From Tilletia caries (Eukaryota; Basidiomycota; Exobasidiomycetes; Tilletiales; Tilletiaceae), in assembly GCA_032718865.1 (NCBI GenBank), contig JALUTQ010000041.1, positions 992,001-1,056,000 of the forward strand: a stretch of DNA of 64,000 nt, in the 5' to 3' direction. Below, piece by piece: positions 45,405 to 57,060 of the stretch. Position 1 is the stretch's first letter. Each line of letters opens with the position of its first letter. A program made the position numbers and the translations under genes. Below the pieces are notes generated by a model. The model was not told where the DNA came from. It worked only from the letters and a program-made list of their open reading frames with translations, and made no database searches.

Positions 45405-45660
45405 ACAACAATATGGAACGCCGTTTCGGCCACCTCATCAACAACCACGATCAACGACCAACGACCATCGACCATGAGCGCAAGCGAGAAGAAACAGCAG
45501 GGATCAGTCTCGATGACAAGCAGTGAGTATGAGCTCTTGCTCCTCCCTCTCCGCTGCACCAGCGACGCCCCAAGCTCGAGCATGGAACGCCGAAGTTCTC
45601 GCCTTTCTGACTTGATTTCTGACCTTGATTCTTGACCACCACACCCACCAGTCACCACAC
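45405..45660 (+). repeat. Inverted duplication, left arm (carries MERRFGHLINNHDQ exon)
   Basis: This arm matches 47,040-47,290 in inverse orientation. Two well-conserved blocks are shared: the exon-like ATG at 45413 through GACCATCGACCATGAGC, and CTTGATTTCTGACCTTGATT around 45,611-45,655. The exon-like block ends in CA|GTGAGT at 45,522. The middle of the arms is more diverged. Confidence 0.7.
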
Positions 45661-47039
45661 CACACACCCACACACACACACAAAGACACCTTTCTCTTCA
45701 TCACGTCCCGCGCGCGCTCCTCTTCCGGCTCCGCTGACCCGTCTTCCTTCCGCGCCGCTGTCCAGCTGAGTGCTGCTGCTGTCTGACCACTTCTTCTCTC
45801 ATCAGTTACCTCAGCCTTTCTCAATCCTCATTTTTGCAGCTTCTTGAAGACCAGATTCTCAGCAGCAACATCGTGCTACGCGCGCGCGTCTCGTATTTGT
45901 GGCAGCTCCCAATGACGCCTGTTATAGGTAGCTCGACGGGGTCGCTGCTGACACTGCTCTGCGTATGCTGACGCTTTCCTCCCTATCCCTTCTGATTCCA
46001 CTCCTTGTCTCGCCGCCTGCCTGCCCGTCGCCCACTGGACCTGCGCACCGCCCACTGCCCACCTCACTGGCTTCCTGCCCGCCCATCGCCGCGTGCCCAT
46101 CGCTTTCTCGGGGACCGGTCGACTTTGCCTCCGTAGCTGTCTTATGTGCCATCCGGGAACTGAGATTCGTGTCAGTACCTTCACGACAATTGCAACCGCG
46201 GACGTCAATGAGGATGCTGCAAAGTGAATTGAGTGAAGTGTATAAGTAGTGTACAGCACAGAAGGAGGCGTTCATGGAAAGAGAGAAAAGGTGATGAAGT
46301 GAGGAAATGAGCGAACCACGTGGAGAGATAAGATAAGATACAGAGAACGGGAAAGGGAGTGGAACAGGACTGGAGAGAGAACGGTGTTAATCAGAAGGCG
46401 GAGCTTCATAGACCACCGGCACGGCCGTGATGCTGAAGAGCAAAGAGGACGAGGGATAAGAATGTTCTGTTAGCTGTGCAACGCGTGCGTGGCGCGTCGT
46501 TCTTACGCGGCGAGCTCGGACATCGCTGCGTCGCGGTACGAGAGTGGGCGCCGGGACGTGGCGCGGCGCGGCGCGAGGGGAGGGCGTGACAGCTGATGCG
46601 GAGAGCGGGCGGGGCACGCGCAGCGCGAATGTAGATGCAAGAGACTGGCAAAAGCGGAAGTTGTGCGTCAGCGCGCTGGTTCCCAAGCAGCATGATGAGA
46701 GATCCATCGATCACTCACTCACGGAGCAGCGGGCTCACTGTGAAGCAGCAACGAGTGACAGCCAGGCAAGCAACGAGTGGAAGCAGGCAGCGAGTGGATG
46801 GCGGAAGCAGAGCCAGCGAGTGGATGGCGGAAGCGGGTGAAAGGCAGCGGCGACCGGCGGCAGCGGCAGCGAGTGATGGCAGATTGCGGGAGTGGATGCA
46901 GAAGGGATGGAGATGATCAGAAAGCGTCAGCAGAAGAAGAACCAAGGGTAACACGAGCAGCGGGATCATTCGAATACCTGCAGCAGGCGTTCCTTGTAGT
47001 GCGCACTGTGAATAAGAGTCAGTACTATGTATCGTGTCT
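45661..47039. other. Sequence between the inverted arms
   Basis: About 1.4 kb of low-coding sequence. The right part (46,700-46,930) is a degenerate GCAGCGAGTGGATGGCGGAAG-like tandem repeat. No gene is supported. Confidence 0.4.
46745..46900. repeat. Degenerate ~30-bp tandem repeat (GCGAGTGGATGGCGGAAGC units)
   Basis: Units such as AGCGAGTGGATGGCGGAAGC recur at least three times, with decayed versions (GCAGCGAGTGATGGCAGA) on the right. Confidence 0.6.
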
Positions 47040-47290
47040 GTGTGGTGTGGTTGGTGTGGTGGTCAAGAATCAAGATCAGAAATCAAGGCAAAAAGGTGAT
47101 CACTTCGAATTCATTCGGCGCTCCATAAAGAAAGAGAGAGGGGGAGGTACTGGGAGAGAAGAAGGGCACTCACCTGTATGTATTTGTCGCTCAATGCTTG
47201 ACTATGGCAGCGGTTCTGCTCATGGTCGATGGTCGTTGGTTGTTGATCGTGGTTGTTGATGAGGTGGCCGAAACGGCGTTCCATACAACA
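47040..47290 (-). repeat. Inverted duplication, right arm (carries MERRFGHLINNHDQ exon)
   Basis: Minus-strand ATG at 47,284. The exon-like block runs to ATACAG|GTGAGT at 47,174. The first ~60 bp are about 95% identical to the left arm. A (CAA)n run sits just outside at 47,287-47,309. Confidence 0.7.
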
Positions 47291-47499
47291 ACAACAACAA
47301 CAACAACACCAACACCGAGAACTCGAATCTCCTTCACTCCAACGTCGTCCACTTCCCTTGCCGCTATCACAGGCACGTGTAATCATTCTGAATCTCCTCT
47401 CGTTCATATGCGATTGCAGGAGGGAGCAGACTGGGTATACGGATACATGATGCTGGTGCAAACCGGGCGCGCTTCTTCAAAAGCCCGGATCAAAGCCGA

Positions 47500-49400
47500 C
47501 GGCAAGATACTCGGTGGTCCTGGCAGTGTGAACGTCTGTGAGGGCAGAGATCATTCCTTCAGCATCATTACGAGCGGTCAAGTTGCACACGCGGGCTGGC
47601 ACTCGGTGAGGATGCAGTCGGACGTGCTGTGAAATTTGCAGCTTGCTGCTCCTTCTGGACGCGTCGTACCGCGTACGCAAGACACTTTCTGGTTTGATTG
47701 GCGGGCGGCGGAAGGCGGGCAGCGGGCAGCGGGCAGCGGGTGGTGGGGCTCACGAAAGTGTCGGACATAGGACCGAATGAGGAAGCCATGCATGGGAGGA
47801 CGTCTGGTAGGTCGTCCTCGGCCCATCGGAATCGCGTCACAGTCCCGCTGCGTGACGCGCCGCCGCCCGAAGGAGCTAGGTGAAGTACTCGATCGGTTCG
47901 TAGCCGGTCAATGTGTACGCGTCGGTCAGGCGGGAGGGCAGATTTCCTCAAGGCGGCGCGTCTGTTCAAAAGAGGGAGGAAGAGGATGGGGTCCAGCGGA
48001 AGTCAGTCAAATAGTTATCAGTATTCTGTTTTCGGCTCGGCCCATGCTGGGCGAGTCCCAGATTCACCGGTCGAAGTACAATCTTGTTGCTGAGAGCGAC
48101 CTGGTCGTAGATGTTGATCCAGATCGAAAAGAACCTGTCGACGTGGGAGCGTGGGAGGAGGGATGCGTGAGAAATTCGGAGCGTGAGCTTAATAAAGCAG
48201 ATGTCAGAGCACACAGTGAGTAGGGAGAAGGCCTACACTTGCTGCTCTGTTCAACCTGCGCGGCGAGCTTGTGCTTGCACTTGGCTTGCACGGCACGAAG
48301 GCCAAAGGCCTGGCAGAGCTCGTAGATGATCAGGTGCGTATCATGCTGAGTGTTTTGACCGCATTAATCGTGTAAGCACCGCAGACGAGGACCATCCTGT
48401 TCACCGACCGATTGCCAATCTCGCCCGACTGCGTATGGAACGACACCGCCGAAGCGAAGTGGACGTGCTCGGCCTGGGGCCGCAGCCGTGCCAATCAATG
48501 ATAGTCAGCGGAAGTTGAACGACGGATTCGATGCGGCCAGCCTCACCACCAAGCCACCGTTCATCGAAGGTTGGATGAGATTAGTCCGATCTGGCACTGC
48601 GAGAGCCGCTTGTTCTCTCCCAGCGCGTTCGCAGATGGATATCGCGGGGAGGTCGTCGCTGCGGTCCTGTCGAGCCTCAACGCGGATGGTCTCCGCAGCG
48701 ACCATAGCGTTCTCGACCTGAGACCCGAGGAATTGTGCAGTGGTGCCGAGCGGGTAACGATTCCATACCGGACGGTGCCCTCGGTTTCTTCGCCCAGCAG
48801 GACGTGCGTCTCCTCGACTGCCTCCGAACGCCAGACGGAAACGTTCCAGCAGGACGAGCATATTCGATGCGATCTTGACCTGTCCTGTAGCTGAAGGGCA
48901 TGGAGAAGGCGTCAGTTCCCAGCAAGGCCTTTTAAGAGCCATGACTGTCGTGAACTGGATGAGGACGGCCAGCTTCTGGGCTTTGTGCATGGAAAGGAAC
49001 GCGACTCTTGCCGGAAAGGCCGGACCGTTTCAACATGTAGAGCTGTATAGCTTTCCATCCTGAGTGTTCACCATACCCGCTGGGGAGGAAGGGAGGGAGG
49101 GAAGTAGGATTAGCGGACAACCAAGGGAAGGGAGAATGAAGGACGTGAGAGAAACCAAATTGCGACGAACAGCAAAAGACATTGTTGACGCACCTGTAGT
49201 CGTCGAGGCAACAGCTGCCGATACGCGTCTGAAGACCGTTGCCCTCTTCACTCTCGAGATCTCAGCTTTCCGTCCAAGGAGCTCGGTAGCTTGGTGACGA
49301 GGTACATGTGCACGTCTGTGTACGCTCATCGTCCATGCTGGAGGCTCTTGTGACCTGGTAGCGAATGAGGGAACGATCATCTTCCATCCGGCGCATCCAC
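47500..49400 (-). pseudogene. Probable decayed or unrecognised multi-exon gene
   Basis: Several minus-strand stretches have coding-like codon use but do not form one frame. They include LIIYELCQAFGLRAVQ (near 48,330-48,280), FFSIWINIYDQVALSNKIV (near 48,150), EHVHFASAVSFHTQSGEIGN (near 48,470) and, in two different frames, EETHVLLGEETEGTVRYG and AQFLGSQVENAMVAAETI (48,660-48,830). A stop/frameshift pair occurs near 49,270. Some breaks have splice-like signals, others do not. I cannot name a family. A pseudogene with frameshifts is my preferred reading, but an intron-rich functional gene is possible. Confidence 0.35.
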
Positions 49401-49820
49401 TTCAGGCTTGAGCCATAGTACATAAAAAGGAAAGGTATGTGAGCTTGTGTAAAAGAGTAGAAGATGGGGGAACATGAGAAAGAATGAATGGCAACGCAGG
49501 TATATCACTCCTACGACCCTTCAGGACGGGAATGCTGACGCAATTCCGGGACAACTCACCTGAGAAGGTAGAGGTAGTTGTTGTCACTGGCCGTTTGTGT
49601 CAGACTCAGAGAGCAGAAGGTAACAGAAGACGTGGTTGTTTTGCGTGTGGGGGAACGTTGGAAGAGCGGAAGAACGAAGAACTTGCTTTGTATACGTGAA
49701 GATTTAGAGAAAAAGAAGAGAAAGAAAGCGGAACAGCGTAACGTGGAAAATGACGACGGAAACCCTCGGACGTGCCTGGCAGGTGAGCGTAACGGTCAAG
49801 CCACTTCGTCTTCAACGTGT

Positions 49821-50357
49821 TCAACGAATGTGTCGATGTTGAAATCCGTCGATCTTCTCCTTGAATTCCTGAATTGCCGCTTTGTAGTCCACGATCTGAT
49901 CCTCGAAACGAGTGATTTTGGCCTGGTTGCGGTTGGAACTCGCCCTCAACTTGCTCAATTGCTCTTCAGCTTTCTCCAGCTTTCCCTGCTCGGTTTCTGC
50001 TCCGCACACACAGCAGAAAAAGTGACTTGCTGTCAGATGCACCTGGTGTGAGGTAAGGGTCGGCCGCTGACATATGAACACTCACCTATTGCATCCCGCC
50101 ACGTGCTGATTTGTGGGTGCTCTACGACCTTTGCTGCTTTTGAGAACCACCCAAGCTGCACGCACAAGGGAAGAGATGTCAAATGTCAGGTCCAAGGAAA
50201 CTATAATCCGAGACGGAACGCTCGTTGCACTCACAGTACGCGGCAGGTTCGGGCAAGAAGTGCAGCCTTTCGCGTCCAGCACGGGCGCGGAGTTGGCAGC
50301 TGCGGCGAGCAGCACAAGAAGGTAGGGAAGGAGGAAGAGGAGACGAGGGTAAAACAT
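49821..50357 (-). CDS. Small secreted coiled-coil protein
   Basis: Exons 50357-50235, 50155-50086 and 49996-49821 (introns 79 and 89 bp, GTGAGT donors, phases correct) give 122 residues. The signal peptide is clear: MFYPRLLFLLPYLLVLLAAA followed by NSAPVL. A CxxC pair (GCTSCPN) follows, then a Trp-containing segment (WFSKAAKVVEHPQISTWRDAI). The C-terminal ~55 residues form a Lys/Glu-rich coiled coil (EKAEEQLSKLRASSNRNQAKITRFEDQ) and end FQHRHIR. No family is recognised. Size, signal peptide and location beside a transposon cluster are effector-like, but nothing shows a host target. The ATG is the first in frame and is preceded by a CT-rich leader on the minus strand. Confidence 0.7.
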
Positions 50358-50617
50358 CGTTGTTGATGTAGATCTGTGGTGTTTGTGGCAGGGAAGAAGA
50401 TGGGAGCTCTGGAAGAAGAGGGATTGAAGTTCTGATGATGATGGAAGGGAAAGTTCGAGTCAGAGTAGGCAGCTCGTCCGTATTTATACCTATCATCAAC
50501 CGTCCAACGTTCTGTTGTCGACTGTCAGTATGTCAGTGCTGCATGAAGCATGAATACTTTGGCTGTGTGCAGTACCAGGTGGCCAAAGGTTGGGACGATG
50601 AGGTGAAATATGAAGGT
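50358..50617. other. Spacer between secreted-protein gene and repeat copy 1
   Basis: 260 bp promoter space of the secreted-protein gene. The boundary with the 863-bp repeat is at 50,617/50,618. Confidence 0.4.
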
Positions 50618-50656
50618 GTCAGCCGGGCCAGCGTCACATTAAGCCCCGAACGGAGG

Positions 50657-50664
50657 TCCACTGG
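50657..50664 (+). repeat. MULE target-site duplication, left (TCCACTGG)
   Basis: The empty site in copy 2 reads TCCATTGG and the right duplication TCTATTGG (55260-55267). Each filled copy differs from the empty site by one base. Confidence 0.7.
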
Positions 50665-53600
50665 GAAGACCCTTATCGCCTTCCTCCCCAATTCCACGTG
50701 GCCGAAGGTCACGTGGAATGGGGACCGTCAGCACGTGTCTTTCGTCGCTTTGCGACGACAAGACGCGTCGACTCTCTTTACGCGTCTTCTGTATGTAGTA
50801 CTATCACCACCATCTTATCAGCGGCTCAAACGACATGGCAAGTGCAAATCTGAACGTCAATAGCGGCCCTAATGTCTTCAAGAACCTTGGACAGCGACTG
50901 TTCGATAATCACCCAGAAGTTTTCACCATGCTCGAGTCCGAGGTCGACGCGTTCCTCGAGCAGGAGAGACAGTACGCAGTCTTCTTGCGACCCTCACACA
51001 ACAACAAGGAGCGAAAGACGCGTAAAAAAGAGGGTAAGTGAACTGTAGGCAACAAGAATCAGGATGGATGGTGTCCTCCCGTTTTTCCCTACCTGGTTAT
51101 CAATCCATCTCCCTCCTCAGTCCTCACTCTAATTCCCTTTCGACTTTCCTTCTCCTTTACCGTGGACGCGAACTGTTGCCCCGCTGGAAGAGACCATGAC
51201 CATTGTGGTCCGTGGAGGTCTAAATGTCCACCCTGGCCGATGCGCATCTTTCCACACTCATTTGCTGACGTTCTATAACTTCTCTTCCTCTCGTTGTGCT
51301 TCCCTCTCTTTTGGGGCAATGCAGATGCACGCCGTTACTCTCATAAGGCGGCCACGCACTTCGAGGCTAAGTTTGTCAGCGCCTGTAGCTGCTCCGGGCA
51401 GTACCGAGATCGTCGCGACGAGGATGAGGAGTTGTCCCCCAAGAAGCGTCGGATTACGGGCCAGGGTTCATCTTCCTACAAAGTGAGCACACCCTTCCTG
51501 TTCTTTGGCGGCCATGCTGCTGCAGAAGTTGGCTTGCTGTTTTTTTGAGCATCAATCTAACGTCTTGCAATCTCATCCCTATCTCATATTCGCGTTGTCT
51601 TCCCCAGGTCGGGTGTAAGGCAAAGATCTGCATCAAGGTCAACGCGCCGTTGTCCACAGCAGCCATTAGCAGCAGCAGCACAGATTCCGCATCTTTGCCT
51701 TCCACTGGACCTTCCATCGCGGTCGGTATCGATTCGAGTGCGGGCGGCAGCACGTCGCATGCGCGCTCTACCACTGGCGTGAGTATCCGCGAGAGATGTT
51801 GCTCGAGCCCTCGAGGCCCGCGAATTGAACACCATTGACCTTCTCATTGTTCTCTATGGTTTTATTTGAGTGGCTGCAGGATTCTACCTTCTCTCTCCCT
51901 GGCCCCCTCGAGAAGATAGCATCGTCACGATCAGCTACTACTGGAAGCACACGAACCATGATCCCGGTTCGTGGATTGACGCTGCCCAGCAACGTACCTG
52001 TCGAGAGGTGCGAGAGTGGATTGAGAGGCAGGTATCTGAAGGTCGCAGCATGAAGGAGATCATGCGCTCGGTGCGTCTTAGTCTGGATGATCTGCAGAAG
52101 GTGAGCTTTGGCTTCACTCCTGAGATGCTTGCATTGTGCCTGTGGAGTATGGTCGATGGCAATTGGCATTCATGATTGGCGGCGTGGTTCTTATCAAAGC
52201 ATGCTTCTTTCATTCTTTCCTAGGTTCGAACTTCCACAACAGCCATTGATGCGAGCATACGAGTCCGTTATCAAGACGTCTACAACGTGATCCGACGATT
52301 GAAGGTCGAGCAGGCGCGAAAAGCTGCTGACGGGTGGGAGTCCTGTCGTCTGTGGGCAGCGGAGTTGGCTGCGGAGGGGTGGAGCAGCTTGTTCTGCGAC
52401 TCCACAGTGCTCAGCGCGACCGCGGAGTCAGTATGGGCCCTGTTCTTACTTCCACCAGTCGGCAAAGAGGTGAGCCTTACCCAATACCCGCTAGCTGCTG
52501 TGCTGCTGTGCATTGTGCACACTGTCGCAGCCTGGTAGGGGACTTAGGTTGCTCACAGTCAACCATCTTCTGATCCTCCCTTTCCAGATTTTTGGCGGAG
52601 CAATCTTCTCGAGTTTGGTGTCTTGATTCGACTCACAACACTGGCTTCGGCATGATCAAGAGTCAAAAGATCTTTCTTTCCACCATCATCGTGCGCAGCC
52701 TCGCAACTGGCACCGGATTTCCTGCTGCGCTACTGATCACACCCTCAGAAACACAGTGAGTACAGGTGTCCGTCGTCCGTCGTCCCCTCCCTGCCTCCCT
52801 TCTCCTCCCTCTGCTTCGGGCCTCCGGCTTCCGATCCGCCTTGCTTTGCGCTCCGCAGTTCTCCCTGCTGCCCCCGTCAACTGTCGGCGTCGTACAGGTA
52901 CGGACGCCATAGCCCAGGGGCACATCCATCACACAGGCGATGGGATCCCTGGCACAGACGCGCAAATCGCGAAGCGCAAGCTCATGGTCTGGGTCAGTCT
53001 GGGTTATGTTGTTTCTGTGGAGGGCAGGCCGTCGGGAAGCTGTACTGGGTGATGAAGACGGTTGCGACTTTGCGAGCTGCTGAATTTGATTTTCTGACAA
53101 GCAATCTCTCATTGGTGCTGCACAGAATACCCTTGACGCACTTTCTTGTTTGGCTCGGCAACCAGGTTCCACCACCGAGCGACATCGTGGTCGATTGCTC
53201 CACGACAGAGCAGGCAGCAATCAATAGAGCCTTCAACCATCTTCCCACTCCACCCCGCATCCTCTTGTGTCAATGGCACGTCTTACGAGCCTGGGAGGAT
53301 AACATCAAGGACAAGATCCGCGTTCTCAGTGAGTACTTTTTGGTCATTACCCCCTTCTCCTTTCTCGTCTCCTCCTCCTGCCCATCCACCTCTCTTCTCC
53401 TCCACTCCGCTGCCGCTGCACTCCCTACGTGTCTAGGGGCTGCTGGTACTCGCATGGACTCGCGCGCGCACACGCTGGCGAGAGCTGCCTGAGTCCAGAC
53501 AATGTCAGCACTACTTGCGTTGACGCGTGGGACATTGTCGTTGGATGATGCGTGCATTGACCTTTCCCTGCTCTGCCCCATACTACGTTCTCCATGACCT

Positions 53601-55259
53601 TCGCTCCCCCAGTCTCTCTGCTGCTGATCCCTGCAGTGCGCACTGCAGCAGCTGGAACTGTAGTCCTCAGTTACTGCAGCCTGCATCTGGATTCTGGTCA
53701 TCTGTTGCCGACTGCCGTTCAGTGTTGGGCTGTTTCGAATTCTAACATTGACAGGGATGTTTCCTTTTCTTTTGAAACTACAGGCTTGGAGGATGACGCG
53801 CGGGTAAAATCACAACATCTGCAGTCGCGATGCCGTGCGGACCTACGACTTCTGGTCTATGCGGAGACGCCCGCGCGATTCGACGAGCTGATGACGGCAT
53901 TTGAAGCGGAATGGAGCCCTGCATTTTCGGTCTTCGTCGCATATTTCAAGCGCGAATGGGTTACGAAGCGACCACCATCACTGTGGTCGATGGCATTCAG
54001 ACAGGTGAGAGCGTCTTCCACCTACCCGCTTGCCGCTGCACCCGATTCCTCACTGCTATTGATGCTTATACCTCACCTCACCTTGCCTTCATACACAGCA
54101 CGCTCACTACGGAATTGATACCAACAATTATATCGAGAGTTGGAATGGTTCTCTAAAGGTGAAGTTGTGGCGATCATTGTGGTTGAAAGCTTGGAGCATT
54201 TACTCTGAAGCCATACTCAGCCTTCTCACGATTAACCTTTTTTTGTGTGTACGAAACCTGGGAATTAACAGGTCAACTACCTGGGCCTTCTGCGGAAACA
54301 GCGAGTGGACCATGTGGTCTTCGTTCTTGCGCGAGAGGTCATACCTGACTATGCACGACGATTATTGCAATGTCAACTTGGTGAGTCAAGTATGACCCAC
54401 GCTGTGACTCTGTATATCGATTTGACACCTTTGCCTTCGGGGTTGCGCTTCTCAGGTGTTCAGAAAAAAAAGAATTTGTGCTCCCAGGAGAAGTCTGCGC
54501 GAAAGCGCGCTTTTGGATTGAGCTGGACGGAGCTGTTTGAAAGAGTTGATGGAGATGTGGAAGGTTCAGTGAGTAGAATCTGAATCACTCAGTGCCTAGC
54601 ACGGTCTATCGTTCTTCATTATTATTGATCAATGCTAGTCACTGAATTCTACTTCGCTTCGCATTGTTCTGACACAGCTGGCAATCCGAGGCAGCGATGG
54701 TGTCGCAGGCAATGCGTACAGGGTCAGCTTTGACCTGTCGCATTGCTCCTGTCCTGCATTCAAGGCCACCAGTCTCGCATGTAAGCACCTTTTTATGGGC
54801 AGTCGCTTCTTGGGTCTGCCTGTCTTGCGCTGGAAGCCGTCCACTATCCCTCTCTCATCGACAGCAGACGGAACAGCATCGACCCTGCCTACTCTGCCCG
54901 CCAATTCCACTCATGGAAACGCGGAGATCGAGCAGAGACAGCATCAGCACAAGGAGGACCTACTGAGTCAAGCGTTGGACGAGGTTCGTCGCCTGGCCGA
55001 GTCTCTGGGTCGCAATCAACGATCTACGACCACGCTTCGAAACACTGCGAGGAGCAAGCTGGAGGAGATACTGGCAGATATTGTATCGGCACGTCGAGCA
55101 TCTGAGTCTCTGTCTTCCTCCAACAATCGTGCTTGATGGAATTCTATCTATACATACATAGCATATTTGATTCATTTGCGACGGGCTTTGAGAATGAGTG
55201 AGTGAGACAACGTGGCCGAAGGCCACGTGGAATTGGGGAGGAAGGCGATAAGGGCGTCC
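50665..55259 (+). mobile_element. MULE (Mutator-like) DNA transposon, 4,595 bp
   Basis: The left end GAAGACCCTTATCGCCTTCC... and the inverted right end GGACGCCCTTATCGCC... share a 34-bp perfect core (CCCTTATCG through CCACGTGGCC) plus a mismatched tip. Just inside, both ends form a CGTGGCCGAAGG(T/C)CACG hairpin. 8-bp imperfect duplications flank it, and an empty site exists at about 60,223-60,230. It encodes a SWIM-type MULE transposase on the plus strand. Confidence 0.9.
50835..55136 (+). CDS. MULE transposase with SWIM zinc finger
   Basis: A multi-exon gene. The first exons are 50835-51033, 51121-51225, 51325-51482 and 51608-51778; later exons run to the TGA at 55134-55136. Order: a FAR1/FLYWCH-like region (YSHKAATHFEAKFVSACSCS, VGCKAKICIKV), then IVTISYYWKHTNHDPGSW. 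The MULE catalytic core follows with first Asp in VSWFDSTHNTGFGMI, second Asp in IVVDCSTTEQAAINRAF followed by LLCQWHVLRAW (CxxH), and Glu in NNYIESWNGSLK. A SWIM finger CSCPAFKATSLACKH lies near the C-terminus, then a coiled coil. The join of exon 4 (GGC|GTGAGT) to the exon at 51,880 does not keep frame with canonical sites, so a frameshift or unusual splice is possible and activity is uncertain. Confidence 0.82.
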
Positions 55260-56083
55260 TCTATTGGCCGTGAGAGCAACTTTGTCCGGAACACACTGTG
55301 CGACTTGCGTGACCTGTTTCTGTTCAACGTCTCATTCCGGCCAATGCCACAGCGATTTAAGTACGCTCCGGTCGTGCAGCTTTGCCCCGGTACTGAATTG
55401 CACGTTCCGTTCCTCTTCAGTAGCTTCGGAAGATCGAAACTCTAGCGATCTCGGGAGAATAAAAAGATGGTTCGTATCAAGGATGAGTGCGTCAGTCCGG
55501 AGCGATCTAAATACGTACGCCCCGTCAGGAAATCCATTGGCCGGCAGTTCGGCTTTTGCTTCGACACACCGGTACTGTGAAGTGCGATGCATCGTTTGTT
55601 CTTCGTGATTCGTGGTACAGTACTGATGCAGGATCTTGAGGAATGTAGCGGGAAGAAATGATTAGTAAGCCCTCAGATGCTCCAACAGAGTGCCAGAACA
55701 CTTAGCACTTAGTACTTACTGTGGGTGATGGCCTTCGGATGGATCATGTGTTCAGGAACGACAGGACGTCGTCCGGAGGATACTCTGGGAGAGTTGAGTT
55801 TACGAGCATGAGGCTGTGGACTGTGAAGTGAGATGTCATATATGAGAACGATGTGCATTATTACATGTTACATCCGTGCACAGATGGATGTCCACGTGTT
55901 TCGATCTCAGAGGTACGTACAAACGATCCGTCGTTTGTACTTGGTGGCCACAAGATATCGTGCCCGCATGAGATAAAGTACGACTCAGAAGGTGCGCACG
56001 TCAATCCATATCATCAAGGGGTTTTGTCAGAGGTGTGCACGATTCTGTTGGCCAAAAGTTGCGTTGCGTCAAGTACGCAAGGA

Positions 56084-57060
56084 CGTTGCACCAAGGCCCG
56101 GCGACTGTATAACTGTGCCCACTGTAACTGTAGGTAAGTTGACTTAATAAGTCATAACTGTAACTGTACTGTAGGCGGCGGAGCCGGAAAAAAAATTAAG
56201 TTGACTGTAACTGTAGGGCCCGGGTACAGTCAACTTAACAGTTGATTAAGTTGGAATTTTTTTCGGGCCCCAAACTGTTCAAACTTACTATGACTATACA
56301 TCACTGTTTAAGTTGAACAAAACTACTGGCAGCCACTTTCAGTTTGAGAAAGCACTTACAGCCACTGACAGCCGCGTACAGTTACTTACAGTTACTTCAC
56401 ACAATCACACCTACTTAAGTCAAATCTCATTTCCTTGGCGAAAACATTTACCCGGAAATCGAGTTACAGTTGCAGTTACTTTCGAGGACTGTTAGGTGAC
56501 AATTTTGAAGGGCAAAACTGTGACTTAAAACACTTTTTAAGTTCCGTTATGTGACTTAAAAAGTTTTTAAGTTACAGTGACTTTGAGACTTTGTCTACAG
56601 TAACTGTTAGTTACTGCTACAGTGACTTAAGCAGTGACTTAAACTGAGGTTGGAGGTCCGTGCGCGGCGAAAAAAATTCAGTAACTGTAGTAACTTAAAG
56701 TAACTTAATTGTAACTGTAACTGTACTGTAGGCGCTGGCGGTAAGTTATAACTGTAACTGTACTGTACTGTATACCCAAAATGGACAACTGTAAGTAACT
56801 GTCCGAGCCTTGCGTTGCACGTTGCAGCCAAAATAATTACCGCAACAAACAAACGAACAAACAAACAAAGCAACTGACATATTGACATTGTGACATGGCA
56901 AGCCATAGGGTTCCCCGAACTCTACCAACTTTTTCGGGTCGAGGGTCTGACACTGACTTTTGAGGGTCTGAAAGCTGACTGGCTGACATCTGTTAAAGCG
57001 TCAAAGCGTCAAAGCGTTAAAGTGAAGCTGTTAGATACGAGAGCCTCGAATGCACAATAG
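56084..57060. repeat. AT-rich block of ACTGTAACTGTA / GTTACTTAAG motifs
   Basis: About 700 bp (56,120-56,830) is built of degenerate words AACTGTAACTGTACTGTAGGCG (near 56,156 and 56,715), AGTTACTTAAGTCA and their inverses. Two poly-A-containing junctions GGCGGCGGAG...AAAAAAAATT and GCGCGGCGAAAAAAATT recur. No ORF. It looks like a satellite or fold-back element core. Confidence 0.6.

Larger units (their letters stand above)
50618..56083 (+). repeat. 863-bp dispersed repeat, copy 1, split by the MULE
   Basis: Bases 50,618-50,664 and 55,260-56,083 together match copy 2 (60,184-61,046). The 821-bp right part (55,263-56,083) shows no indel and no difference that I noticed when compared with 60,226-61,046. 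Copy 1 begins TGTCAGCCGGGCC and both copies stop matching after GTACGCAAGGA. A retroelement terminal region is the likely source. Confidence 0.85.

Noticed and set aside
46745..46900. Tandem repeat as a minisatellite gene coding region
   Set aside because: Units are too degenerate and no frame stays open with plausible codon use.
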